A stretch of 64,000 nucleotides of DNA from Xylocopa sonorina (lineage: Eukaryota > Arthropoda > Insecta > Hymenoptera > Apidae). The stretch's first letter is position 1. Each line of letters starts with the position of its first letter. The position numbers were made by a program, and so were the translations under genes. The notes under the pieces were generated by a model. It had not been told where the DNA came from. It saw only the letters and a list, made by a program, of their open reading frames with translations, and made no database searches. Shown here one piece after another: positions 38,669-51,988 of the stretch. The DNA lies in assembly GCF_050948175.1 (NCBI RefSeq), contig NW_027490091.1, positions 6,634,001-6,698,000 on the forward strand, read 5' to 3'.

Positions 38669-39712
38669 AGATGTCTACGTATCGAACCAATAGATTTCTA
38701 ATGCTTCTTAAATCGTCACATCGCATCTCATTCCTATGTTTCATGATAAGATATAATATTCATTGTGCAGTGTCATGTATATCTCGTCTATACTTCAAAT
38801 GAATGTAAATGCGACACTTCCTTCCTGGGAAATGTCGTTTGCAGATGTCTACGTATCGTGGCATTAGAGGTCTGATGCTTCTCAAAACGCGAAATCGCTA
38901 CTCATTACTATGTTTCATGATAATATATAATATTCATTACGGAGTGTTATGTATACCTCGCATACACTACAAATGAATGTGAATGCGACAGTTCCTTGCT
39001 AGGAAATAGCGTTTGCAGATATCTACGTATTTTGGCATTAGAGTTTAAATGCTTCTCAAGACGCGATATCGCTACTCATTACTTTGTTTCATGATAATAT
39101 ATAATATTCATTGTGGAGTGTTATGTATACCTCGTATTCATTTCCATAGAATGTAAATGCGACACGTCCTTGCTAGGAAGTAGCCTTTGCAGATGTCTAC
39201 GTATCGAAGCAATAGACATCTAATGCTTCATAAATCGCGATATCGCATCTCATGACTATGTTTCATGATAAGATATAATATTCATTGCGAAGTGTCACGT
39301 ATACCTCGTATTCCTTTCAAAAGAATGTATATACGACACTTCCTTGCTAGGAAGTAGCGTTTGCGGATGTCTAAGTATCGAAGCAATAGTGTTCTAATGC
39401 TCCTTAAATCGCGATATCGCATCTCATTTCTATGTTTCATGATAAGATATAATATTCACAGTGCAGTGTTATGTATACCTCGTATTCACTTCAAAAGAAT
39501 GTAAACGCGACACTTCCATGCTAGGAAATAACGTTTGCAGATGTCTACGTATCGAAGCAATAGAGTTCTAATGCTTCTTAAATCGCGATATCGCACCTCA
39601 TTTCTATGTTTCATGATAAGATATAATATTCATTGTGTAGTGTTGTGTTTATCTCATCTATACTTCAAATGAATGTAAATGCGACACTTCCTTGCTAGGA
39701 AATAGCGTTTGC
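38669..39712 (+). repeat. Third copy of the 33.4-kb HOR start (six monomers)
   Basis: It repeats CGAACCAATAG, CTTCCTGGGAAATGTCG, CGTATTTTGGCATTAG, TTTCCATAGAATG, AATGTATATACGACAC and CATGCTAGGAAATAACG, 3,132 bp (18 x 174) after copy 2. It then switches into an unrelated monomer at 39,713 instead of repeating the doublet. Confidence 0.85.
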
Positions 39713-42490
39713 AGATGTCTGCGTATCGAAGCAATAGACATCTAATGCTTCATAAATCGCCATATCGCATCTCATTTCTATGCTTCATGATAAGATATAA
39801 TATTCATTGCGAAGTGTTATGTATACCTCGTATTCACTTCAAAAGAATGTAAATGCGACACTTCCTTGCTAGGAAGTAGCGTTTGCAGATGTCTACGTAT
39901 CGTGGCATTAGTGTTCTAATGCTTCTCAAAACGCGATATCGCATCTCATTTCTATGTTTCATGACAATATATAATATTCATTGCGAAGTGTCATGTATAC
40001 CTCGCATGCACTTAAAATGAATGTAAATGCGACACTTCCTTGCAAGGAAATAGCGTTTGCAGATGTCTACGTATCTTGGGATTAGAGTTCTAATGCTTCT
40101 CAAAACGCGAAATCGCTTCACATTTCTATGTTTCATGATAAGATATAATATCCATTGTGGAGCTTATGTATTCCTCGTATTCACGTCAAAAGAATGTAAA
40201 TGCGACACTTCCTTGCTAGGAAATAGCGTTTGCAGATGTCTACGTATCGAAGCAATAGAGTTCTAATGCTTCTTAAATCGTCATATCGCATCACATATCT
40301 ACGTTTCATGATATGATATAATATTCATTGCGATGTGTCATGTATACCTCGTATTCCTTTCAAAAGAATGTAACTGCGACACCTCCTTGCTGGGAAATAG
40401 CGTTTGCAGTTGTCTACGTATCGAAGCAATAGTGTTCTAATGATTCTTAAATCGCGATATCGCATCTCATTTCTATGTTTCATGATATGATATAATATTC
40501 ATTGTGCAGTGTTATGTATACCTCGTATTCACTTAAAAAGAATGTAAATGCGACACTTCCTTGGTAGGTAGTAGCGTTTGCAGATGTCTACGTATCGAAG
40601 CAATAGAGTTCTAATGCTTCTTAAATCGTCATATCGCATCTCATATGTGCGTTCCTTGATAAGATATAATATTCATTGCGAAGTGTCAAGTATACCTCGT
40701 ATGCCTTTCAAGAGAATATAAATGCGACACTTCCTTGCTAGGAAATAGCGTTTGCAGATGTCTACGTATCGAAGAAATAGAGTTCTAAAGTTCTTTAATC
40801 GCTATATCGCGTCTCATTTCTATGTTTCATGATAAGATATAATATTCATTGTGCAGTGTTAAGAATACCTCGTACTCACTTCAAAAGAATGTAAATGCGA
40901 CACATCCTTGCTTGGAAAAAGCGTTTGCAGATGTCTACGTATCGAAGCAATAGTTTTCTAGTGCTTCTTAAATCGCCATATCGCATCCCATTTCTATGTT
41001 TCATGATAAGATATAATATTCATTGTGCAGTGTTATGTATATCTCGTCTACACTTCAAATGAATGTAAATGCGACACTTCCTTGCAAGGAAATAGCGTTT
41101 GCAGATGTCTGCGTATCGAAGCAATAGAGTCCTAATGATTCTTTAATCGTCATATCGCATCTCATTTCTATGTTTCATGATAAGATATAATATTCATTGC
41201 GAAGTGTCATGTATACCTCGTATTCCGTTCAAAAGAATGTAGATGCGCCACTTCCTTGCTAGGAAGTAGCGTCTGCAGATGTCTACGTATCGAAGCAATA
41301 GAATTCTAATGCCTCTTAATTCGCCATATCGCATCTCATTTCTATGTTTCATGATAAGATATAATATTCATAACGAAGTGCGATGTATACCTCGTATACA
41401 CTTCAATTGAAGGTTCATGCGACAATTCCTTCCTAGGAAATAGCGTTTGCAGATGTCTACGTATCGAAGCAATAGATTTCTAAAGCTTGCTAATTCGGGA
41501 TATCGCATCTCATATATATGTTTCATGATAAGATATAATATTCATTGTGCAGTGTTATGTATACATCGTATTCACCTCAAAAGAATGTAACTGCGACACT
41601 TCCTTGCTAGGAGGTAGCGTTTGCAGATGTCTACGTATCGAAGCAATAGAATTCTAATGCTTCTTAAATCGCCATATCGCATCTCATTTCTATGTTTCCT
41701 GATAAGATATAATATTCATTGCGAAGTGCCATGTATACCTCGCATACACTTCAATTGAATGTACATGCGACACGTCCTTGCTAGGAAATAGCGTTTGCAG
41801 ATGTCTACGTATCGAAGCAATAGTGTTCTAATGCTTCTCAAAACGCGATATCGCTACTCATTACTACGATTCATGATAATATATAATATTCATTGTGGAG
41901 TGTTAAGTGTACCTCGTATTCACTTCAAAAGAATGTAAATGCGACACTTCCTTGCTAGGAAGTAGCGTTTGCAGATGTCTACGTATCGAAGCAATTGTGT
42001 TCTAATGCTTCTTAAATCGCCATATTACATCACTTTTCTATGTTTCACGATAAGATATAATATTCATTGTGGAGTGTTATGTATACCTCGTATTCACTTC
42101 AAAAGAATGTAAATGCGACACTTCCTTGCTAGGAAATAGCGTTTGCAGATGTCTACGTATCGAAGCAATAGTGTTCTAATGTTTCTTAAATCGCCATATC
42201 ACATCTCATATCTATGTTTCATAATAAGATATAATATTCATTGTGCAGTGTTATGTATATCTCGTCTATACTTCAAACGGATGTAAATGCGACACTTCCT
42301 TGCTAGGAAATAGCGTTTGCAGATGTCTACGTATCGTGGCATTAGATTTCTAATGCTTTCAAAACGCGATATCATTACTCATTACTATGTTTCATGATAA
42401 TATATAACATTCATTGTGGTGTGTTATGTATACCTCGTATTCACTTCAAAAGAATGTAAATGCGACACTTCCTGGGTAGGTAGTAGCGTT
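39713..42490 (+). repeat. Segmental block X1, repeated 9,498 bp downstream
   Basis: The 16-monomer block 39,713-42,490 matches 49,211-51,988 at a constant offset, including rare variants GTATCTTGGGATTAGAG, CATTGTGGAGCTTATG, CATATGTGCGTTCCTTG, TATATCGCGTCTC and ATTGAAGGTTCATGCG. Only scattered base differences were noticed, for example ACGTCAAAAG against ACGACAAAAG and TATAACATTC against TATAATATTC. Confidence 0.9.
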
Positions 42491-43015
42491 TGCAGATGTC
42501 TACGTATCGAAGCAATAGAGTTCTAATGCTTCTTAAATCGTCATATCGCATCTCATATGTGCGTTCCTTGATAAGATATAATATTCATTGCGAAGTGTCA
42601 AGTATACCTCGTATGCCTTTCAAGAGAATATAAATGCGACACTTCCTTGCTAGGAAATAGCGTTTGCAGATGTCTAGGTATCGAAGAAATAGAATTCTAA
42701 AGCTTCTTAAATCGCTATATCGCGTCTCATTTCTATGTTTCATGATAAGATATAATATTCATTGTGCAGTGTTAAGAATACCTCGTATTCACTTCAAAAG
42801 AATGTAAATGCGACACATCCTTGCTTGGAAAAAGCGTTTGCAGATGTCTACGTATCGAAGCAATAGTTTTCTAATGCTTCTTAAATCGCCATATCGCATC
42901 TCATTCCTATGTTTCGTGATAAGATATAATATCCATTGTGCAGTGTTATGTATACAACGTATTCACCTCAAAAGCATGTAAATGCGACACTTCCTTGCTA
43001 GGAAATAGCGTTTGC
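40756..43015 (+). repeat. Eleven-monomer higher-order repeat (1,912 bp), start of second copy
   Basis: The monomer with CGAAGAAATAGA(G/A)TTCTAAAG and TATATCGCGTCTC at 40,756 recurs at 42,668. The preceding CATATGTGCGTTCC monomer recurs with the same offset (40,647 and 42,559). The second copy is cut short by the truncated monomer at 43,016. Confidence 0.82.
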
Positions 43016-43125
43016 AGATGTCTACGTATCGAAGCAATAGAGTTCTAATATAATGTGATGTATACCTCGCATACACTTCAAATGAATGTACATGCGACAC
43101 TTCCTTGGTAGGAAATAGCGTTTGC
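43016..43125 (+). repeat. Truncated satellite monomer (110 bp)
   Basis: The phase motif recurs after 110 bp, so 64 bases are missing. The sequence jumps from AGAGTTCTAAT to ATAATGTGATGTATACC. It shifts the phase of everything downstream relative to a strict 174-bp lattice. Confidence 0.9.
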
Positions 43126-43440
43126 AGATGTCTACGTATCGAAGAAATAGAATTCTAATGCTTCATAAATCGCCATATCGCATCTCATCTCTATGTTTCA
43201 TGATAAGATATAATATTCATTACGAAGTGTCATGTATACCTCGTACTCACTTCAAAAGAATGTAAACGCGACACTTCCTTGCTTGGAAATAGCGTTTGGA
43301 GATGTCTACGTATCGAAACAATAGTATTTTAATGCTTCTTAAATCGTCATGTCGCATCTCATATCTACGTTTCCGGATAAGATATAATATTCATTGCGAA
43401 GTGTCATGTATACCTCGCATACACTTCAAATGAATGTGAA

Positions 43441-45000
43441 TGCGACAGTTTCTTGCTAGGAAATAGTGTTTGCAGATATCTACGTATCGAAGAAATATAG
43501 TTCTAAAGCTTCTTAAATCGCGATATCGCATCTCATTTCTATGTTTCATGAAAAGATATAATGTTCATTGTGCAGTGTTATGAATACCTCGTATTCACTT
43601 TAAAAGAATGTAAATGCGACACTTCCTTGCTTGGAAATAGAGCTTGCAGATGTCTACGCATCAAAGCAATAGTATTCTAAAGCTTCTTAAAAAGTCATAT
43701 CGCATCTCATATCTACGTTTCATGACAAGATATATTATTCATTGCGAAGTGTCATTTATACCTCGTTTTCCTTTCAAAAGAATGTAAATGCTACACTACC
43801 TTGCTTGGAAATAGCGTTTGCAGATGTCTACGTATCGTAGCATTAGTTTTCTAATACTTCTCAAATCGTCATATCGCATCTCATATCTACGTTTCATCAT
43901 AAGATATAATATTCATTGCGAAGTGTCATGAATACCTCGTATTCACTTGAAAAGAATGTAACTGCGACACTTCCTTCCTAGGAAGTAGCGTTTGCAGATG
44001 TCTACGTACCGAAGCAATAGATTTCTAATGCTTCTTAAATCTCCATATCGCATCCCATTTCTATGTTTTATGATAAGATATAATATTCATTGTGCAGTGT
44101 CATGTATACCTCGTATTCACATGAGAAGAATGTAAATGCGACACTTCCTTGCTAGGAAATAGCGTTTGCAGATGTCTAAATGTCGAAGCAATGGAGTTCT
44201 GATGCTTCTTAAAACAGGATATCGCATCTCGTTTCTATGTTTCATGATAAGGTATAATATCCATAGCGAATTGTTATGAATACCTCGTATTCACTTCAAC
44301 AGAATGTAAATGCAACACTTCATTGCTAGGAAATAGCGTTTGCCGATGTCTACGTATCGTAGCAATGGAATTCTAATGCTTCTCAAAACGCGATATCGCA
44401 TCACATTTCTATGTCTCATGATAAGATATAATATTCATTGCGAAGTGTCATGAATACCTCGCATACACTTCAAATGAATGTGAATGCGACAGTTCCTTGC
44501 TAGGAAATAGTGTTTGCAGATATCTACGTATCGAAGCAATATAGTTCTAAAGCTTCTTAAATCGCGATATCGCATTTCATTTCTATGTTTCATGAAAAGA
44601 TATAATGTTCATTGTGCAGTGTTGTGAATACCTCGTATTCACTTTAAAAGAATGTAAATGCGACACTTCCTTGCTTGGAAATAGCGCTTGCAGATGTCTA
44701 CGTATCAAAGCAATAGTATTCTAAAGCTTCTTAAATAGTCATATCGCATCCCATATCTACGTTTCATGACAAGGTATAATATTCATTGCGAAGTGTCATT
44801 TATACCTCGTTCTTCTTTCAAAAGAATGTAAATGCTACACTACCTTGCTTGGAAATAGCGTTTGCAGATGTCTACGTATCGTAGCAATAGTTTTCTAATC
44901 CTTCTCAAATCGTCATATCGCATCTCATATCTACGTTTCATGATATGATATAATATTCATTGCGATGTGTCATGCATACCTCGTATTCCTTTCAAAAGAA
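43441..45000 (+). repeat. Six-monomer higher-order repeat (1,044 bp)
   Basis: The block beginning TGCGACAGTT(T/C)CTTGC at 43,441 recurs at 44,485. Shared variants in order are CAGATATCTACG, ATATAGTTCTAAAGC, ATGAAAAGATATAATG, ATCAAAGCAATAGTATTC, CATTTATACCTCG and GCTACACTACC. The similarity breaks after about 3.5 monomers in the second copy, near 44,940. Confidence 0.8.
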
Positions 45001-45460
45001 TGTAACTGCGACACTTCCTTGCTGGGAAATAGCGTTTGCAGATGTCTACGTATCGAAGCAATAGTGTTCTAATGCTTCTTAGATCGCGATATCGCATCTC
45101 ATTTCTATGTTTCATGATAAGATATAATATTCATTGTGCAGTGTTATGTATACCTCGTATTCACTTGAAAAGAATGTAAATGCGACACTTCCTTGGTAGG
45201 TAGTAGCGTTTGCAGATGTCTACGTATCGAAGGAATAGTGTTCTAATGCTTCTTAAATCGTCATATCGCATCTCATATCTACGTTTCATGATATGATATA
45301 ATATTCATTGCGATGTGTCATGTATACCTCGTATTCCTTTCAAAAGAATGTAACTGCGACACTTCCTTGCTGGGAAATAGCGTTTGCAGATGTCTACGTA
45401 TCGAAGCAATAGTGTTCTAATGCTTCTTAAATCGCGATATCGCATCTCATTTCTATGTTT
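44941..45460 (+). repeat. Two-monomer higher-order repeat (348 bp)
   Basis: The monomer with TGATATGATATAATATTC and GCGATGTGTCATG at 44,941 recurs at 45,289, alternating with a monomer carrying TTGGTAGGTAGTAGCG. The same dimer occurs near 31.4-32.0 kb. Confidence 0.8.
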
Positions 45461-45561
45461 CATGATAAGATATAATTTTCATTACGATGTGTCATGTATA
45501 CCTCGTATTCACTTCAAAAGATTGTTAATGCGACACTTCCTTGCTAGGAGGTAGCGTTTGC

Positions 45562-46530
45562 AGATGTCTACGTATCGAACCAATAGATTTCTAATGCTTC
45601 TTAAATCGCCATATCGCATCTCATTTCTGTGTTTCATGATAAGATATAATATTCATTGTGCAGTGTTATGTATACCTCGTATTCACTTCAAAAGAATGTA
45701 AATGCTACACTTCCTTGTTAGGAAATAGCGTTTGAAGATGTCTCCGAATCGAAGCAATAGAGTTCTAATACTTCTTAAATCGCGATATCGCATCTCATTT
45801 CTATGTTTCATGATAAGATATAATATTCATTGCGATGTGTCATGTATACCTCGTATTCACTTCAAAATAATGTAAATGCGACACTTCCTTGTTAGGAAAT
45901 AGCGTTTGGAGATGTCTCCGCATCGAAGCAATAGTGTTCTAATGCTTCTCAAAAAGCGATGTCGCATCTCATTTCTGTGTATCATGATTACATATAATAT
46001 TCATTGTGCAGTGTTATGTATACCTCGTGTTAACAGAAGAATGTAAATGCGACACTTCCTTCCTAGGAAATAGCGTTTGTACGTGTCTACGTATCATAGC
46101 TATAGAGTTCTATCGTCTGTAAAATCGCGATATCGCACCTCATTTCTATGTTTCATGATAAGATATAATATTCATTGTGTAGTGTTATGTTTATCTCATC
46201 TATACTTCAAATGAATGTAAATGCGACACTTCCTTGCTAGGAAATAGCGTTTGCAGATGTCTGCGTATCGTGGCATTAGAGTTCTAATGCTTCTCAAAAC
46301 GCGATATCGCATCTCATTTCTATGTTTCATGATAAGATATAATATTCATTGTGCAGTGTCATGTATATCTCGTCCATACTTCAAATGAATGTAAATGCGA
46401 CACTTCCTTCCTGGGAAATGTCGTTTGCAGATGTCTACGTATCGTGGCATTAGAGGTCTAATGCTTCTCAAAACGCGAAATCGCTACTCATTACTATGTT
46501 TCATGATAATATATAATATTTATTGCGGAG
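45562..46530 (+). repeat. Block of 968 bp repeated at 47,474 (offset 1,912)
   Basis: 45,562-46,530 matches 47,474-48,441 with shared oddities CATTTCTGTGTTTCATG, TTTGAAGATGTCTCCG / TTTGGAGATGTCTCCG, CAAAAAGCGATGTCGC, ACCTCGTGTTAACAG (which shortens the unit by three bases) and TAATATTTATTGCGG. The copies part just after GGAGTGT. Confidence 0.85.
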
Positions 46531-49210
46531 TGTTATGTATACCTCGCATACACTACAAATGAATGTGAATGCGACAGTTCCTTGCTAGGAAATAGCGTTT
46601 GCAGACATCTACGTATTGTGGCATTAGAGTTCTAATGCTTCTCAAGACGCGATATCGCTACTCATTACTTTGTTTCATGATAATATATAATATTCATTGT
46701 GGAGTGTTATGTATACCTCGTATTCATTTCCATAGAATGTAAATGCGACACGTCCTTGCTAGGAAGTAGTGTTTGCAGATGTCTACGTATCGAAGCAATA
46801 GTGTTCTAATGATTCTTAAATCGCGATATCGCATCTCACTTCTATGGTTCATGACAAGATACAATATTCATTGCGAAGTGTCATGTATACCTCGTATTCC
46901 TTTCAAAAGAATGTAAATACGACACTTCCTTGCTAGGAAGCAGCGTTTGCAGATGTCAACATATCGAAGCAATAGGGATCTAATGCTTCTTAAATCGCCC
47001 ATATCGCTTCTCATTTCTATGTTTCATGATAAAATATAATATTCATTGTGCAGTGTTATGAATACCTCGTATTCACTTCAAATGAATGTAAATGCGACAC
47101 TTCCTTGCTAGGAAATAGCGTTTGCAGATGTCTGCGTATCGTGGAATTAGAGTTCTAATGCTTCTCAAAACGCGATATCACATCTCATTTCTATGTTTCA
47201 TGATAACATGTAATATTCATTGCGAAGTGTCATGTATACATCGTATTCCTTTCAAAAGTATGTAAATGCGACACTTCCTTGCTAGGAAGTAGCGTTTGCA
47301 GATGTCTAGGTATCGAAGCAATAGTGTTCTAATGCTTCTTAAATCGCGATATCGCATCCCATTTCTATGTTTCATGATAATATATAATACTCATTGTGAA
47401 GTGTTATGTATACCTCGCATTCACTTCAAAAGAATGTAAATGTGACACTTCCTTGCTAGGAAATAGCGTTTGCAGATGTCTACGTATCGAACCAATAGAC
47501 TTCTAATGCTTCTTAAATCGCCATATCGCATCTCATTTCTGTGTTTCATGATAAGATATAATATTCATTGTGCAGTGTTATGTATACCTCGTATTCACTT
47601 CAAAAGAATGTAAATGCTACACTTCCTTGTTAGGAAATAGCGTTTGAAGATGTCTCCGAATCGAAGCAATAGAGTTCTAATACTTCTTAAATCGCGATAT
47701 CGCATCTCATTTCTATGTTTCATGATAAGATATAATATTCATTGCGATGTGTCATGTATACCTCGTATTCACTTCAAAATAATGTAAATGCGACACTTCC
47801 TTGTTAGGAAATAGCGTTTGAAGATGTCTCCGCATCGAAGCAATAGTGTTCTAATGCTTCTCAAAAAGCGATGTCGCACCTCATTTCTGTGTATCATGAT
47901 TACATATAATATTCTTTGTGCAGTGTTATGTATACCTCGTGTTAACAGAAGAATGTAAACGCGACACTTCCTTCCTAGGAAATAGCGTTTGTACGTGTCT
48001 ACGTATCATAGCTATAGAGTTCTAGCGTTTGTAAAATCGCGATATCGCACCTCATTTCTATGTTTCATGATAAGATATAATATTCATTGTGTAGTGTTAT
48101 GTTTATCTCATCTATACTTCAAATGAATGTAAATGCGACACTTCCTTGCTAGGAGATAGCGTTTGCAGATGTCTGCGTATCGTGGCATTAGAGTTCTAAT
48201 GCTTCTCAAAACGCAATATCGCATCTCATTTCTATGTTTCATGATAAGATATAATATTCATTGTGCAGTGTCATGTATATCTCGTCCATACTTCAAATGA
48301 ATGTAAATGCGACACTTCCTTCCTGGGAAATGTCGTTTGCAGATGTCTACGTATCGTGGCATTAGAGGTCTAATGCTTCTCAAAACGCGAAATCGCTACT
48401 CATTACTATGTTTCATGATAATATATAATATTTATTGCGGAGTGTCATGTATTCCTCGCATACACTTAAAATGAATGTAAATGCGACACTTCCTTCCTAG
48501 GAAATAGCGTTTGCAGATGTCTACGTATCGAAGCAATGGATTTCTAATGCTTGCTAATTCGCGATATCGCATCTCATATCTATGTTTCATGATAATATAT
48601 AATATTCATTGCGATGTTTCATGTATACCTCGCATACAATTCAAACGAATGTGAGTGGGACAGTTCCTTGCTGGGAAATAGTGTTTGGAGATGTCTACGT
48701 ATCGATGCAATAGAGTTCTAATGCTTCTTAAATCGTCATATCGCATCTCATTCCTACGTTTCATGATAATATATAATATTCATTGTGGAGTGTTATGTAT
48801 ACCTCGTATTCATTTCCATAGAATGTAAATGCGACACGTCCTTGCTAGGAAGTAGCGTTTGCAGATGTGTACGTATCGAAGCAGTAGTGTTCTAATGCTT
48901 CTTAAATCGCGATATCGCATCTCATTTCTATATTTCATGACAATACATAATATTCATTGCGAAGTGTCATGTATACCTCGCATGCACTTAAAATGAATGT
49001 AAATGCGACACTTCGTTGCAAGGAAATAGCGTTTGCAGATGTCTGCGTATCGAAGCAATAGTGTTCTAATGCTTCTCAAATCGCCATATTACATCACATT
49101 TCTATGTTTCATGATAAGATATAATATTCATTGTGGAGTGTTATGTATACCTCGTATTCACTTCAAAAGAATGTAAGTGCGACACTTCTTTGCTAGGAAG
49201 TAGCGTTGGC

Positions 49211-51988
49211 AGATGTCTACGTATCGAAGCAATAGACATCTAATGCTTCATAAATCGCCATATCGCATCTCATTTCTATGCTTCATGATAAGATATAATA
49301 TTCATTGCGAAGTGTTATGTATACCTCGTATTCACTTCAAAAGAATGTAAATGCGACACTTCCTTGCTAGGAAGTAGCGTTTGCAGATGTCTACGTATCG
49401 TGGCATTAGTGTTCTAATGCTTCTCAAAACGCGATATCGCATCTCATTTCTATGTTTCATGACAATATATAATATTCATTGCGAAGTGTCATGTATACCT
49501 CGCATGCACTTAAAATGAATGTAAATGCGACACTTCCTTGCAAGGAAATAGCGTTTGCAGATGTCTACGTATCTTGGGATTAGAGTTCTAATGCTTCTCA
49601 AAACGCGAAATCGCTTCACATTTCTATGTTTCATGATAAGATATAATATCCATTGTGGAGCTTATGTATTCCTCGTATTCACGACAAAAGAATGTAAATG
49701 CGACACTTCCTTGCTAGGAAATAGCGTTTGCAGATGTCTACGTATCGAAGCAATAGAGTTCTAATGCTTCTTAAATCGTCATATCGCATCACATATCTAC
49801 GTTTCATGATATGATATAATATTCATTGCGATGTGTCATGTATACCTCGTATTCCTTTCAAAAGAATGTAACTGCGACACCTCCTTGCTGGGAAATAGCG
49901 TTTGCAGTTGTCTACGTATCGAAGCAATAGTGTTCTAATGATTCTTAAATCGCGATATCGCATCTCATTTCTATGTTTCATGATATGATATAATATTCAT
50001 TGTGCAGTGTTATGTATACCTCGTATTCACTTAAAAAGAATGTAAATGCGACACTTCCTTGGTAGGTAGTAGCGTTTGCAGATGTCTACGTATCGAAGCA
50101 ATAGAGTTCTAATGCTTCTTAAATCGTCATATCGCATCTCATATGTGCGTTCCTTGATAAGATATAATATTCATTGCGAAGTGTCAAGTATACCTCGTAT
50201 GCCTTTCAAGAGAATATAAATGCGACACTTCCTTGCTAGGAAATAGCGTTTGCAGATGTCTACGTATCGAAGAAATAGAGTTCTAAAGTTCTTTAATCGC
50301 TATATCGCGTCTCATTTCTATGTTTCATGATAAGATATAATATTCATTGTGCAGTGTTAAGAATACCTCGTACTCACTTCAAAAGAATGTAAATGCGACA
50401 CATCCTTGCTTGGAAAAAGCGTTTGCAGATGTCTACGTATCGAAGCAAGAGTTTTCTAGTGCTTCTTAAATCGCCATATCGCATCCCATTTCTATGTTTC
50501 ATGATAAGATATAATATTCATTGTGCAGTGTTATGTATATCTCGTCTACACTTCAAATGAATGTAAATGCGACACTTCCTTGCAAGGAAATAGCGTTTGC
50601 AGATGTCTGCGTATCGAAGCAATAGAGTTCTAATGATTCTTAAATCGTCATATCGCATCTCATTTCTATGTTTCATGATAAGATATAATATTCATTGCGA
50701 AGTGTCATGTATACCTCGTATTCCGTTCAAAAGAATGTAGATGCGCCACTTCCTTGCTAGGAAGTAGCGTCTGCAGATGTCTACGTATCGAAGCAATAGA
50801 ATTCTAATGCCTCATAATTCGCCATATCGCATCTCATTTCTATGTTTCATGATAAGATATAATATTCATAACGAAGTGCGATGTATACCTCGTATACACT
50901 TCAATTGAAGGTTCATGCGACAATTCCTTCCTAGGAAATAGCGTTTGCAGATGTCTACGTATCGAAGCAATAGATTTCTAAAGCTTGCTAATTCGGGATA
51001 TCGCATCTCATATATATGTTTCATGATAAGATATAATATTCATTGTGCAGTGTTATGTATACATCGTATTCACCTCAAAAGAATGTAACTGCGACACTTC
51101 CTTGCTAGGAGGTAGCGTTTGCAGATGTCTACGTATCGAAGCAATAGAATTCTAATGCTTCTTAAATCGCCATATCGCATCTCATTTCTATGTTTCCTGA
51201 TAAGATATAATATTCATTGCGAAGTGCCATGTATACCTCGCATACACTTCAATTGAATGTACATGCGACACGTCCTTGCTAGGAAATAGCGTTTGCAGAT
51301 GTCTACGTATCGAAGCAATAGTGTTCTAATGCTTCTCAAAACGCGATATCGCTACTCATTACTACGATTCATGATAATATATAATATTCATTGTGGAGTG
51401 TTAAGTGTACCTCGTATTCACTTCAAAAGAATGTAAATGCGACACTTCCTTGCTAGGAAGTAGCGTTTGCAGATGTCTACGTATCGAAGCAATTGTGTTC
51501 TAATGCTTCTTAAATCGCCATATTACATCACTTTTCTATGTTTCACGATAAGATATAATATTCATTGTGGAGTGTTATGTATACCTCGTATTCACTTCAA
51601 AAGAATGTAAATGCGACACTTCCTTGCTAGGAAATAGCGTTTGCAGATGTCTACGTATCGAAGCAATAGTGTTCTAATGTTTCTTAAATCGCCATATCAC
51701 ATCTCATATCTATGTTTCATAATAAGATATAATATTCATTGTGCAGTGTTATGTATATCTCGTCTATACTTCAAACGGATGTAAATGCGACACTTCCTTG
51801 CTAGGAAATAGCGTTTGCAGATGTCTACGTATCGTGGCATTAGATTTCTAATGCTTTCAAAACGCGATATCATTACTCATTACTATGTTTCATGATAATA
51901 TATAATATTCATTGTGGTGTGTTATGTATACCTCGTATTCACTTCAAAAGAATGTAAATGCGACACTTCCTGGGTAGGTAGTAGCGTT
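49211..51988 (+). repeat. Segmental block X2 (copy of 39,713-42,490)
   Basis: Same order of monomers as X1 at a constant offset of 9,498 bp. It ends at the TCCTGGGTAGGTAGTAGCG monomer, after which X1 and X2 continue differently. Confidence 0.9.
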
